Source: an uncultured Sphingomonadaceae bacterium (lineage in GTDB: Bacteria; Pseudomonadota; Alphaproteobacteria; Sphingomonadales; Sphingomonadaceae). From it: 64,000 nucleotides of DNA. The notes beneath the pieces are model-generated. The model ran no database searches, was not told where the DNA came from, and was given only the letters and a program-made list of their open reading frames with translations. The position numbers were made by a program, and so were the translations under genes. The first letter of the stretch is position 1. Each line of letters starts with the position of its first letter. Positions 54,581 to 63,981 of the stretch are shown one piece after another. The stretch covers positions 186,001-250,000 of the forward strand of contig CANMFX010000001.1 of assembly GCA_947497315.1 (NCBI GenBank), in the 5' to 3' direction.

Positions 54581-55516
54581 TCAGTCCCAAAGGCTGGAAA
54601 CAGAGCTTTCGTCGGCAATCCGTTTAATCGCTTCGCCCAACAAAGGCGCGATCGTCAAGTGGCGCACACGATCCGATTCTTGAACCGCTTCGGTTGCACC
54701 AATGGAATCGGTGATCACCAGCTCCTTGAGAGCGCTGTCATTCACCCGTGCCACAGCTCCGCCGGAAAGAACGCCGTGGGTACAATAAGCGACAACTTCG
54801 GTAGCGCCTTTGTCTTTCAGCGCCTGCGCCGCGTTACAAAGCGTTCCGCCGGAATCGACAATGTCATCGATCAATATACAAAAACGACCGGAAACATCGC
54901 CGATGATATTCATCACCTCGGACTCGCCAGCCCGTTCGCGGCGTTTATCGACAATGGCAAGAGGGGCGTTGTCCAACCGTTTGGCGAGAGCGCGCGCGCG
55001 AACCACGCCACCGACGTCGGGCGATACAACCATCAGCTCATGACCGGCAAAACGCGCTTGAATGTCCGCTGACATCACCGGAGCGCCATAGAGGTTATCG
55101 GTCGGAATATCGAAAAAGCCCTGAATCTGGCCGGCGTGTAGATCTACGGAGAGCACCCGATCAGCGCCCGCTTCGGTGATGAGGTTGGCGACAAGTTTGG
55201 CCGAAATAGGTGTTCTGGGGCCCGGTTTCCGGTCTTGTCGTGCATAGCCGAAATAAGGAATCACCGCAGTGATGCGTTTCGCAGAAGCGCGGCGCAGAGC
55301 GTCGATACCGATCAACAATTCCATCAGGTTATCATTGGCCGGGAAGCTGGTCGATTGCATGATGAATACGTCTTCGCCACGCACGTTTTCATGGATCTCT
55401 ACAAAAATCTCGTCATCGGCAAAGCGTTTCACGCTCGCATCGGTCAACTTGATATCCAGATAATCGGCTACGGATTGAGCGAGCGACAAATTGCTGTTGC
55501 CGGACATGAGTTTCAT
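54581..55516 (-). CDS. prs: Ribose-phosphate pyrophosphokinase (PRPP synthetase)
   Basis: A 311-residue enzyme making phosphoribosyl pyrophosphate from ribose 5-phosphate and [17 protein letters not shown] opens it, [16 protein letters not shown] and [20 protein letters not shown] (with an F at the first position) follow, and [18 protein letters not shown] and the PRPP loop [15 protein letters not shown] are all present. I choose the ATG at 55516, fitting the 311-residue norm; a longer frame is unlikely. It feeds purine, pyrimidine, histidine and NAD synthesis. Confidence 0.97.
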   Translation of the reverse strand: MKLMSGNSNLSLAQSVADYLDIKLTDASVKRFADDEIFVEIHENVRGEDVFIMQSTSFPANDNLMELLIGIDALRRASAKRITAVIPYFGYARQDRKPGPRTPISAKLVANLITEAGADRVLSVDLHAGQIQGFFDIPTDNLYGAPVMSADIQARFAGHELMVVSPDVGGVVRARALAKRLDNAPLAIVDKRRERAGESEVMNIIGDVSGRFCILIDDIVDSGGTLCNAAQALKDKGATEVVAYCTHGVLSGGAVARVNDSALKELVITDSIGATEAVQESDRVRHLTIAPLLGEAIKRIADESSVSSLWD

Positions 55517-55627
55517 TGATTGGCTTCCCCTCGAGCAGGTCCGCCATTGCATCAGAATCGCGGACCCTATGTGAATGTTTCGAGGCTCCGTTTAACAGGT
55601 GCGCCGCAAATCGAAAGTGCCTTTCGG

Positions 55628-56431
55628 TTAAATCCAGCCAGATTGTTTCAGTTTGGTGACATAGGCGCGGGAAACCGGAACTTCTAACCCGCCAAATAGC
55701 ACCAATCTCAGATTCCGTCCTTCGCGCCTCGACGTCACAATGGCATCGCGCGCCACCCACCAGCTGCGATGGACCTGCATTCCCTCCAGCGGTTCCATTT
55801 CCCTGATGGCATCGCTCAGCCGCATCAATAGCATTTCCGTACTTTCGGGACCATGGACGCGGACATAATGATCTTCCATACCCAAGGCGATGATCCTGTC
55901 GGGGATGCCCGATTGGCGATCATGCAATTTTGTTTGCACCGGAGAAATTTTCACCAGATCAGACATTATTTCACGCGGCTCCGGTTCCCGAGCCTCCTCG
56001 CTTTCGGCGTCCGACCTATCCGGCCCAAAGAGTAACCGCATGAAAAGGAAGATACCGAAACCGATCACGGCGCATTGCAGGTAGAGTATGAGAAAGCGGT
56101 CGCCCCAAAAGGAGGGATCGAACCGCATGCCTGACATCGCGAAGCCGATAAGGAAGGTCAGCGGCAAGGCCGCGATCGCCGTTGCTAGCAGTTCGGCGGT
56201 CCAAAACGGCATGGCGATGCTTTCCCGGAGCCATCCTGCGCTGATCGAGACCGGTCTGAAAATCGCATATCCGATAATGATAAAGCCAACCCAATAGGCA
56301 AGGCGCAGCGCCACCGGCATGGCATAGGTGCCAAACGGGCCGAGAAAACCGAAGACCAGCCCGATCAGCGCCATGACCAGCAATTCGACAGCAATCCATC
56401 TCACGGACCATTTTCTAACACTGCCGCTCAT
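55628..56431 (-). CDS. Membrane-bound LytTR-family regulator
   Basis: A 267-residue protein. Four hydrophobic helices (about residues 12-135) precede a cytoplasmic LytTR DNA-binding domain at about 165-267: IIALGMEDHYVRVHG, MQVHRSWWVARDAIV and LEVPVSRAYVTKLKQSGWI. Membrane-LytTR regulators are common in sphingomonads; many control a divergent or adjacent membrane protein. The DUF2306 gene is divergent 170 bp away and is the likely target. Confidence 0.88.
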   Translation of the reverse strand: MSGSVRKWSVRWIAVELLVMALIGLVFGFLGPFGTYAMPVALRLAYWVGFIIIGYAIFRPVSISAGWLRESIAMPFWTAELLATAIAALPLTFLIGFAMSGMRFDPSFWGDRFLILYLQCAVIGFGIFLFMRLLFGPDRSDAESEEAREPEPREIMSDLVKISPVQTKLHDRQSGIPDRIIALGMEDHYVRVHGPESTEMLLMRLSDAIREMEPLEGMQVHRSWWVARDAIVTSRREGRNLRLVLFGGLEVPVSRAYVTKLKQSGWI

Positions 56432-56600
56432 TTAACCCCCAAACCGCCATCCAACCTGTCCATTGACGCTTCGTGAATGGGCAAACGGCCTGTTTTTGGC
56501 GCATTTCACGAATAAGAGACAACCACCGGCGTAAGCAAGCTGGAATTGCACTTTCGGATAGCCAATCTGGTCGGCAACGAATTGAACCAACGGGGAAATC

Positions 56601-57155
56601 ATGGCGAAGCCGAAAAGCGCAGTGCAATCTGAGATACTCAAGAAAAGCGGATATAATATTCAGAATATCATTCTGGTAGGCGGCGCAACACTATTGGCCA
56701 CGTTGGTTTTGATGGCACTATCTTCCCTCTACGGCGGCTTTGCTTACAGCGCCGATGTAGAGATTGCGCAAAAGCGATCGATCAGCCTGCCAGTCATCAT
56801 TCATCTTGCCACTGTAATCCCGGCCCTTCCGCTAGGCGCTTATATCTTGTGGCGGAAAAAGGGTGATCGGCTCCATATGCATATGGGACGTATCTGGGGG
56901 ATATTGATGGTGATCACCGCAATTGTCAGCTTTTGGATCGGTCGTCCGGGACAAGGCATTGGTGGAACAGGACTGAGCTTCATCCATATCTTCTCGGTTG
57001 TGACGTTGCTTTCGATTCCTTACGGTATCTGGCAAATCCGGCGCGGCAATGTTGTGGAACATTACCGTGCGATGCAGGGCCCTTATATCGGACTCTTGGT
57101 TGCTGGCCTGTTTGCTTTCATACCCGGTCGGATCATGGGATCGTTGATCTTCTAG
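56601..57155 (+). CDS. DUF2306-family membrane protein
   Basis: A 184-residue membrane protein with about five helices. SLPVIIHLATVIPALPLGAY and HMHMGRIWGILMVITAIVSFW are DUF2306-like, followed by EHYRAMQGPYIGLLVAGLFAF. The family's conserved histidines (H68, H92, H94) could bind a heme or metal. Function is unknown. It is divergent from a membrane-bound LytTR regulator that may control it. Confidence 0.83.
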   Translation: MAKPKSAVQSEILKKSGYNIQNIILVGGATLLATLVLMALSSLYGGFAYSADVEIAQKRSISLPVIIHLATVIPALPLGAYILWRKKGDRLHMHMGRIWGILMVITAIVSFWIGRPGQGIGGTGLSFIHIFSVVTLLSIPYGIWQIRRGNVVEHYRAMQGPYIGLLVAGLFAFIPGRIMGSLIF

Positions 57156-57212
57156 TCAATCATTTGGAACAATTCATTTGCCGAGCGCAGCACTGCTTTC
57201 TATCAGGGCGGG

Positions 57213-58865
57213 ATGACAGCAAAGCTTACCATCACCCTTGCCCAAATGACCCAGGCGGTTGGCGATTTGCGCGGCAATGCCGATGCGATGATCGCCGTCT
57301 ATCAGTCAAAACCGGATAGCGACCTGATTGTCTTTCCGGAGCTGCAGCTCATTGGCTATCCACCCGAAGATCTGGTGCTGAAACCAGCGGTCGTCGAACG
57401 TGCGGAATCAGAACTGCAGCGATTGGCCGACGCGACGAAAGATAGTGCGCCAGCCATGTTGGTAGGGTCCATTTTCCGCGAGAATGGCAATCTATATAAT
57501 GGCATCGCTTTGCTTGAGGATGGTGAGATCAGGGAGGTTCGGTATAAGGTAGAGCTTCCCAATTACGGAACATTTGACGAGAAACGGCTATTCACGTCAG
57601 GGCCGCTGCCCGAACCGATAGACTTTCGTGGCTGCAAAATCGGTTTGCCGATTTGCGAGGATGTCTGGTTCCCGACCGTTTGTGAACATCTGAAAGCACA
57701 GGGCACGGAATTGCTGATCTCGGTGCACGGCAGCCCCTATGAGATCGAGAAAGACGACCGGCGGTTGGGCCAGGTGGCAACTCAGCGCGTGCGAGAGACG
57801 CATCTGCCGTTGCTCTTCCTCAACCGCATTGGCGGGCAGGATGAAGTGGTGTTTGATGGAGCGAGCTTCGTCCTCAACGGTGATGCCAGTGTGATGCATC
57901 AACTTCCCGATTGGGATGAAGCTATTGTCGATACGCATTGGTCAAAAGATAATGGCTGGACTTGTGCGCCCGGCGAGATCCACAAGCTCGATGATCATCC
58001 GGCCGATATTTATAACGCGATGATAGTTGGCTTACGCGACTATGTGAATGCCAACCGCTTTCCTGGCGTCATATTAGGTCTGTCCGGTGGCATTGATAGT
58101 GCTCTGTCGGCGGCGGTGGCGGTTGACGCCTTGGGTGCGGACAGGGTGTGGTGCGTGATGATGCCGTCACGCTTCACGTCACAAGAGAGTCTCGACGATG
58201 CGGCAAGCTGTGCCGATATGCTTGGCACACGGCTCGACACGATTTCAATTGTGCCCGCAGTAGAAGGTTTTGACGCCATGCTCGAAGGCAGTTTTGCCGA
58301 TGAAGAGGTGGATATTACCGAAGAGAATATTCAGTCGCGCATCCGCGGCGTAACGCTGATGGCGATGAGCAACAAATTTGGTCATATGCTGCTCACCACC
58401 GGCAACAAGAGCGAGATGAGCGTCGGCTATGCCACCATCTATGGCGATATGGCGGGCGGCTATTCGGTGCTAAAAGACGCCTATAAGCTGACCTGTTTCA
58501 AGCTGTCGGAATGGCGTAATCGCAACAAGCCATCGCTCGGCATGGGCCCGGACGGACCCGTCATGCCCGACAATATTATCACCAAACCGCCCAGCGCAGA
58601 ATTGCGGGAAGATCAAAAGGATAGCGACAGCTTGCCCGACTATGAAATTCTCGATCCCCTACTCCACGGGCTGGTGGAGGAAGAATTATCGGTTTCTGAT
58701 CTTGTCGAACGCGGCTTTGATCGCGAAACCGTGATACGGATCGAAAAATTGCTCTATATAGCCGAGTATAAACGGCGTCAGGCCCCGCCCGGTGTCAAGC
58801 TCGGCACAAGAAATTTTGGCCGTGATCGGCGCTATCCCATTACCAATGCATTTAGGACGATATGA
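57213..58865 (+). CDS. nadE: Glutamine-dependent NAD+ synthetase
   Basis: A 550-residue enzyme that amidates nicotinate adenine dinucleotide to NAD. The N-terminal nitrilase-like glutaminase has the Glu-Lys-Cys triad in FPELQLIGYPPEDL, KVELPNYGTFDEKRLF and GLPICEDVW. The C-terminal synthetase has the ATP P-loop ILGLSGGIDSALSA and TTGNKSEMSVGYATIYGDMAGG. It overlaps gltX by 4 bp (ATGA). Confidence 0.96.
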   Translation: MTAKLTITLAQMTQAVGDLRGNADAMIAVYQSKPDSDLIVFPELQLIGYPPEDLVLKPAVVERAESELQRLADATKDSAPAMLVGSIFRENGNLYNGIALLEDGEIREVRYKVELPNYGTFDEKRLFTSGPLPEPIDFRGCKIGLPICEDVWFPTVCEHLKAQGTELLISVHGSPYEIEKDDRRLGQVATQRVRETHLPLLFLNRIGGQDEVVFDGASFVLNGDASVMHQLPDWDEAIVDTHWSKDNGWTCAPGEIHKLDDHPADIYNAMIVGLRDYVNANRFPGVILGLSGGIDSALSAAVAVDALGADRVWCVMMPSRFTSQESLDDAASCADMLGTRLDTISIVPAVEGFDAMLEGSFADEEVDITEENIQSRIRGVTLMAMSNKFGHMLLTTGNKSEMSVGYATIYGDMAGGYSVLKDAYKLTCFKLSEWRNRNKPSLGMGPDGPVMPDNIITKPPSAELREDQKDSDSLPDYEILDPLLHGLVEEELSVSDLVERGFDRETVIRIEKLLYIAEYKRRQAPPGVKLGTRNFGRDRRYPITNAFRTI

Positions 58866-60199
58866 CCATTAAAACCCGCTTTGCACCCTCGCCCACCGGG
58901 CATCTTCATGTCGGCAATATTCGCACGGCACTCCACAACTGGATGTTCGCCAAGAAACAGGGCGGCGAATTTCTGCTGCGGCTGGATGACACCGACAAGG
59001 AACGCTCCAAGGAGGAATATGTCACCGCCATTCGTGCCGATCTCGCATGGCTCGGCATCCATCCCGATAGCGAAGAGCGGCAGTCGGCGCGTTTCGACCG
59101 TTACGAAGAGCAGTTCGAGACGTTAAAGGCGGCGGGCCGGGTTTATCCCGCCTATGAAACCGCGCAAGAACTGGATCTGAAGCGCAAGGTTCAACTCGGT
59201 CGCGGCAAGCCGCCGACATATGATCGGGCGGCGCTCCATTTGACGGATGCCGAGATTACCGCTTTTGAGGCTGAAGGCCGAAAAGCGCATTGGCGCTTTA
59301 AACTGGATCACGACACACCGATAGAATGGACCGACCTGATCCGCGGCGACCAGCATTTTGATCCGGCCTTGCTGTCCGATCCGGTCATCCGCCGTGAAGA
59401 TGGCAGTTGGCTTTATATGCTGCCATCGACCATCGATGATATGGATATGGGTATCACCCATGTCGTGCGCGGCGAAGATCATGTTGCCAATACAGCTGTC
59501 CAGATTCAGATGTTTCAGGCTTTTGGCGCGAACATACCGAAATTTGCGCATGAGGCGTTGCTGGTCGGGACCGAGGGCAAGCTTTCCAAGCGATTAGGGT
59601 CGCTAGGCGTAGGCGGCTTTCGCGAGCGCAACATTGAACCACAATCCATTGTCGCACTGCTCGCCCGTATCGGCACCAGCGACCCGGTGGAGCCAATTGC
59701 CGACGTTATGACGTTGGTACAAACATTTGATTTTTCACGCTTTGGACGGGCGCCGGCGCGCTTTGATGATGATGAATTGGCCCAGCTGAACCAGAAGATC
59801 GTGCATCTGCTGGATTATGAAGATGTGCAGGATCGGCTGCCTGATGCGATGTCTGCGGCGGCCTGGGACGTTGTCCGGCCCAATCTGCATGATATGGGTG
59901 AAATCGATGCCTGGTGGCAGGTGGTGACGGGCCCGGTAACCGCTCCCGACCTGTCAGCCGAAGATCAGCATTTTCTGAATCAGGCCCGCACAACCCTGGA
60001 GGGCTTGTCCTGGTCAGAGACGATCTGGAAAGACTGGACCAGCGCGCTTAAGGAAAGCACCGGCCGCAAAGGTAAGCCATTGTTCATGCCGCTGCGCCAG
60101 GCGCTGACCGGATTGGATCACGGACCGGACATGGGCGCATTGCTTCCGCTCATTGGCCGTGCATCCGCCCTCGCACGGCTGCAAAACATCTCTTCATAA
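58862..60199 (+). CDS. gltX: Glutamate-tRNA ligase
   Basis: A 445-residue class I synthetase. The HIGH-like motif is APSPTGHLHVGNIRTAL and the KMSKS-like motif EGKLSKRLGS. The zinc-binding cysteines seen in E. coli GltX are missing (YPAYETAQELDLKRK), as in the alphaproteobacterial subtype of which there are often two copies; the other copy, if any, is outside the window. It starts inside nadE (4-bp overlap). A tRNA-Gln mischarging role is possible but not visible. Confidence 0.94.
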   Translation: MTIKTRFAPSPTGHLHVGNIRTALHNWMFAKKQGGEFLLRLDDTDKERSKEEYVTAIRADLAWLGIHPDSEERQSARFDRYEEQFETLKAAGRVYPAYETAQELDLKRKVQLGRGKPPTYDRAALHLTDAEITAFEAEGRKAHWRFKLDHDTPIEWTDLIRGDQHFDPALLSDPVIRREDGSWLYMLPSTIDDMDMGITHVVRGEDHVANTAVQIQMFQAFGANIPKFAHEALLVGTEGKLSKRLGSLGVGGFRERNIEPQSIVALLARIGTSDPVEPIADVMTLVQTFDFSRFGRAPARFDDDELAQLNQKIVHLLDYEDVQDRLPDAMSAAAWDVVRPNLHDMGEIDAWWQVVTGPVTAPDLSAEDQHFLNQARTTLEGLSWSETIWKDWTSALKESTGRKGKPLFMPLRQALTGLDHGPDMGALLPLIGRASALARLQNISS

Positions 60200-60320
60200 C
60201 CGCCTATTTTCTGGCCTATTTCGCCCTGGCGAGCCATGTTCTTGATTATAAACATGTAATAGTATATCATCTCATATGGCGGTGCGGGATAAAGCGCCAA
60301 TAAATGGGGCAGCTGCACTG

Positions 60321-60340
60321 TCATCCGAGGAGACGGATGA
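60321..60340 (+). promoter_or_regulatory. Perfect hairpin before the tonB-like start
   Basis: TCATCCG-AGGAGA-CGGATGA is a 7-bp perfect stem with AGGAGA in the loop, placed just before the ribosome site AAGGA (60341-60345) and the start codon at 60353. It could influence translation or bind a GGA-recognising RNA protein, or be chance. Confidence 0.4.
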
Positions 60341-60352
60341 AAGGACAGACTT

Positions 60353-61024
60353 ATGAGCTTCACATCAACTTACGCGCATAAACCACCCAATTACAAAGGC
60401 ATTGGACTGGCCGTGGGGGTCCACGCCTTGCTTTTTGCCGGTGCCATGGCCCTGCCTGCGATAACCGCGGAGATACCATTTGAGGGCACAATTACAGCCT
60501 ATCCGATCGAGGTTGATAAAGAGCCACCACCACCGGCCACCAAAATTGAGGAGCCGATTGTCGCGACCAATCCACCGCCAAAGTCGGTCACGGCGGTTAC
60601 ACCTATAGTCAATCCACCCATGTTCAATGATCCACCCGCGATAACATTCGCCGGTATCGAAGATGGCATAAACATCAGTAGTTTAGGGGATCGGATTACG
60701 ACTCCAATAGCTCCAATCGAGATCATTCCGGAACCGGTCATTGCAGATGCGAAATTGAATAACCGCTTTAGCGCTCAGTTTCAGCCGCCCTATCCATCCG
60801 GATTGCTGCGAATGGGCGAGGAAGGAATGATCACTGTACGCGTTCTCGTCGGAACGGATGGTCGGGCCAAGCAGATTGAACTGGTTGATAGTCCGCACGA
60901 AGGCTTTTGGACCGCAACCAAACAGCATGCCCTGAAAAAATGGCGTTTCGAACCAGCGACGAAAGATGGTGCGCCTTTTGAAAGCTGGATGACCCTGAAA
61001 GTCCGGTTCCAGATTAATAGCTGA
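60353..61024 (+). CDS. TonB-like energy transducer
   Basis: A 223-residue protein. The N-terminal helix (about residues 17-38, AVGVHALLFAGAMALPAI) anchors it. A short Pro/Glu-rich periplasmic spacer (about 50-90, PPPPATKIEEPI, TNPPPKSV) leads to a C-terminal TonB domain with YPSGLLRMGEEGMITVRVLVG and KKWRFEPATKDGAPFESW. It links inner membrane energy to outer membrane receptors. No exbB/exbD is adjacent. It is preceded by the hairpin at 60321. Confidence 0.87.
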   Translation: MSFTSTYAHKPPNYKGIGLAVGVHALLFAGAMALPAITAEIPFEGTITAYPIEVDKEPPPPATKIEEPIVATNPPPKSVTAVTPIVNPPMFNDPPAITFAGIEDGINISSLGDRITTPIAPIEIIPEPVIADAKLNNRFSAQFQPPYPSGLLRMGEEGMITVRVLVGTDGRAKQIELVDSPHEGFWTATKQHALKKWRFEPATKDGAPFESWMTLKVRFQINS

Positions 61025-61112
61025 GCCGCAAAATGCGAAGCCCAGCCCCGATGATGCAGAATATGCCGCAACGGGGCTGGTCATCCGCGTTTTTGCACCC
61101 TATTTAACAATA

Positions 61113-61523
61113 ATGAAAATGCTAAAAGATGTTTCCGTCGGCGGCGGTTTAAAGGACTTGATTACTCTTTTGCGCCGGAGTCCTAAGGAACAGGCGATGC
61201 CGGCCTTTCTGGCCTTTCTCTGTTCCGGTTTCATCTTCTTCCTGTTTATCATCGATCCGAAGGTCAATACGGATGTCTATGTCCCACAAGAAGTTATCTA
61301 TGTTGAAAACTGGACACTTGACCGCACGGACGAAGATATCATGAAAGACCGCTGGGCCGTACAATGCCTGAAAGACAAGCAGGAAGCGAAACGAAGAGAA
61401 GCGATGAAATCGCTGGGCCGGATCTCGGGCATGGATGTTGACGCGATTGAACGCGAAGCAAAAGCGGACCGACTGGCGCGCGGCGAAGTGGAAGTGGAAC
61501 GGCCAGCCGGCCTGACATGCTGA
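61113..61523 (+). CDS. Single-helix membrane protein of unknown function upstream of ribD
   Basis: A 136-residue protein with one hydrophobic helix at about 30-48 (AFLAFLCSGFIFFLFIID) and a highly charged C-terminal half. No family is recognised. It overlaps ribD by 7 bp and is therefore probably cotranscribed. A start at MLKDVS (codon 3) is possible. There are two cysteines (SGFI-side C and near-terminal C) but no motif. Confidence 0.7.
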   Translation: MKMLKDVSVGGGLKDLITLLRRSPKEQAMPAFLAFLCSGFIFFLFIIDPKVNTDVYVPQEVIYVENWTLDRTDEDIMKDRWAVQCLKDKQEAKRREAMKSLGRISGMDVDAIEREAKADRLARGEVEVERPAGLTC

Positions 61524-62494
61524 TGGCTCAGAGTGACGCACGCTATATGGCAGCGGCGATCGCCTTGTCCGAACGCGGACGCGGACGCACCGGTGATAAT
61601 CCCAACGTTGGCTGCATCATCGTCAAGAACGATATCATTGTCGGCCGCGGCTGGACGCAGCCAGGGGGACGACCGCATGCGGAAGCGATGGCTCTGGCAC
61701 AAGCGGGAAAGGCCGCCAAGGGGGCCGATATCTACGTCACGATGGAACCATGTGCGCATGAAAGCAAACGCGGGCCCACTTGCGCCAATCTTGTAAAGGA
61801 AGCAGCGCCTGCGCGAGTTATCGTCGCGACATTGGATATTGACGAACGCACCCGGCGGCAAGGCATTGATCGTTTGGGTGATGCGGGCATTTCCGTATCC
61901 GTTGGTCTGTTGGAACAGCAAGCACACCGCGCAATGGCCGGATTTTTCACACGAATGGAAAAACGTCGTCCGCATGTCACGCTGAAACTCGCGCTGTCCT
62001 TGGACGGATGTATCGCCATGGCCGACGGCACCAGCAAATGGATCACCAGCGACCGCGCGCGCGCGCATGCCCATCTCGAAAGGGCGCGGTGTGATGCCAT
62101 ATTGGTTGGGGCCGGTACGGTAGCGGCCGACAATCCTGGGCTGGATGTCCGTCTTGCCGGATTGGAAGATCGCTCACCCCAACCGGTGGTTCTCGGCAAA
62201 GCGGAGGTCGGAGATCACTGGACCGAAATTTCCGAACCTCAGGCTATTGCGGAGTTGGATCAAACAAACTGGCTGCTGGTCGAGGGGGGTGCTGCTACCG
62301 CTGCTTCTTTCCTGCAAGCCGATCTGGTTGATCGCTTGCTGCTTTATCGGGCACCGATCATCATTGGCGGCGGTTTACAAGGCATTGGCAATATTGGCAT
62401 TGGCAGTCTTGACGTCGCTCACGGTCAATGGACCCGGCTGGATCGCCGCGATTTGGGCAACGATGTGCTTGAGATATATGAACGTGCCGCCTAA
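61517..62494 (+). CDS. ribD: Riboflavin biosynthesis deaminase/reductase
   Basis: A 325-residue bifunctional enzyme. The N-terminal cytidine-deaminase-type domain has zinc motif HAEAMALAQ and TMEPCAHESKRGPTCANL. The C-terminal reductase domain has LALSLDGCIAMADGTSKWIT and LVEGGAATAASFLQADLVD. It turns the GTP cyclohydrolase II product into 5-amino-6-ribitylamino-uracil phosphate. It starts 7 bp inside the previous gene; the ATG at 61523 is an alternative. ribE follows 31 bp later. ribB and ribH are 38 kb away. Confidence 0.95.
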   Translation: MLMAQSDARYMAAAIALSERGRGRTGDNPNVGCIIVKNDIIVGRGWTQPGGRPHAEAMALAQAGKAAKGADIYVTMEPCAHESKRGPTCANLVKEAAPARVIVATLDIDERTRRQGIDRLGDAGISVSVGLLEQQAHRAMAGFFTRMEKRRPHVTLKLALSLDGCIAMADGTSKWITSDRARAHAHLERARCDAILVGAGTVAADNPGLDVRLAGLEDRSPQPVVLGKAEVGDHWTEISEPQAIAELDQTNWLLVEGGAATAASFLQADLVDRLLLYRAPIIIGGGLQGIGNIGIGSLDVAHGQWTRLDRRDLGNDVLEIYERAA

Positions 62495-62525
62495 GTTCGC
62501 GGCCTAGATTTTATAAGGGCTTCCC

Positions 62526-63140
62526 ATGTTTACAGGCATAGTTTCCGATATCGGTACAATAACCAAGGTGGAGGAGCGCGGCGATCTGCGGCTGGTGATA
62601 TCCTGTCACTATGACATGAGTAGCGTCGATATTGGTGCGTCCATAGCCTGCTCTGGTGCTTGTTTAACGGTTGTTGACAAAGGGTCAGACTGGTTTGCAG
62701 TGGACATCTCAGCAGAAAGTATATCCAAGACCGCGAAATCCATGTGGTCAGAAGGCGGCAAGCTTAATCTCGAGCGGGCCTTGAAAGTCGGCGATGAGCT
62801 TGGCGGTCATATTGTCACCGGCCATGTCGATGCAGTGGGCGAAATAGTGTCGGTGGAAACAGAAGGTGATTCGCATCCCGTCCGCATCCACGCCCCTGCC
62901 GACATTGCTCCCTATCTGGCACCAAAAGGTTCGATCACCGTCGATGGCATTTCACTCACCGTCAACACTGTAGACGATCAGCAGGATGGCAGTACGATTT
63001 TCGGCCTGAACATTATTCCGCACACGGCCAGCGTCACGACTTTCGCAGATTTGAAAGCCGGTGATCAGGTCAATCTGGAGATTGATGTACTGGCGCGCTA
63101 TCTCTCACGCATGGAGAAATTGCGCGCCATTACGGCTTAG
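62526..63140 (+). CDS. ribE: Riboflavin synthase alpha chain
   Basis: A 204-residue enzyme that dismutates two molecules of dimethylribityllumazine to riboflavin. The two lumazine-binding repeats are visible: MFTGIVSDIG with VDIGASIACSGACLTVVD and, in the second, LGGHIVTGHVDAVGEIV with SITVDGISLTVNTV. It lies downstream of ribD. It uses the product of RibH. The gene ends 7 bp from the convergent eipA. Confidence 0.96.
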   Translation: MFTGIVSDIGTITKVEERGDLRLVISCHYDMSSVDIGASIACSGACLTVVDKGSDWFAVDISAESISKTAKSMWSEGGKLNLERALKVGDELGGHIVTGHVDAVGEIVSVETEGDSHPVRIHAPADIAPYLAPKGSITVDGISLTVNTVDDQQDGSTIFGLNIIPHTASVTTFADLKAGDQVNLEIDVLARYLSRMEKLRAITA

Positions 63141-63147
63141 ATCTGCC

Positions 63148-63981
63148 TTAGAACGGCAGCCATCTCTGCTTTTTGCTGAATTTCATATAGCCAACATTTG
63201 CGCCTAGCCGCAAACCTGCACCCAGTCTCACCGGGATCAGGACCTTGTCGCCGCTGCGCAAATAGCTCACATGGAAACCGCCAACAAAATAGGCCGCGCC
63301 CTCCCCCGCAGGAAAGCGCTGGTAAAGATCTTCAGTGTCGTAGAGATTATAAACTAGGACAAAACTGTTCGCGGCGTTGCCACCAACATCAAAACCGATA
63401 GATGGTCCGGTCCAGTAGACGGGTCGTTCACCCTCAATCTTGTGGTGCAACTTGCCGGAGCCGTAACGCAAACCCACCACGAAAGCGCCAGATGCTTCGC
63501 GCCCGGCAATATAGGCATTGGGTCGGCCCTGTTTCTTCAAGATGTCTTCAATAACCCCGGCAAGGCCCTTGGCGCCTTTACCGAATACGCCCTCGGCAGC
63601 GCCGATAAGGTCATCGTCCTGATAAGTGGTCGCTTCGTCAACATTCGCGATAACATTCCCGTTTTCGTCGTAACCATTTTGGTCATAGCTGTTCTCGTTG
63701 ACGGCATCGTCATAGCCTGTGCCATCATCAACCTGACCGGGTTGGGCGATGTCGCTGTTAATATCGCCGCTGACGGTAGTATTTTGCTCTGGCTCAGGCG
63801 TTTCAAAATTTCCATCATAGTCCAGAGTATCGAGATCAGCATCAATCGCGTCATTCGGATCAATCGTCTGTACCTGCGCAAATGCAGGCGACATGGCTGG
63901 TGTGCATGCCAATGCGGCGACAGCGAACAGGCCAAGCAATCTCGAACCGAGACTCTCGCGGATATTTTTTTTCACAGACAT
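63148..63981 (-). CDS. eipA: EipA family envelope integrity protein (DUF1134)
   Basis: A 277-residue secreted protein with a signal peptide (LLGLFAVAALACTPAMSPAFA). Residues about 37-125 are an acidic Asp/Asn/Glu-rich stretch. The C-terminal DUF1134 domain has ASGAFVVGLRYGSGKLHHKI, YWTGPSIGFDVGGNAANSFVL and RSGDKVLIPVRLGAGLRLGA. In Brucella EipA is needed for envelope integrity and is regulated by CtrA. The acidic insert makes this protein about 80 residues longer than the Brucella one. It converges with ribE. Confidence 0.85.
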   Translation of the reverse strand: MSVKKNIRESLGSRLLGLFAVAALACTPAMSPAFAQVQTIDPNDAIDADLDTLDYDGNFETPEPEQNTTVSGDINSDIAQPGQVDDGTGYDDAVNENSYDQNGYDENGNVIANVDEATTYQDDDLIGAAEGVFGKGAKGLAGVIEDILKKQGRPNAYIAGREASGAFVVGLRYGSGKLHHKIEGERPVYWTGPSIGFDVGGNAANSFVLVYNLYDTEDLYQRFPAGEGAAYFVGGFHVSYLRSGDKVLIPVRLGAGLRLGANVGYMKFSKKQRWLPF

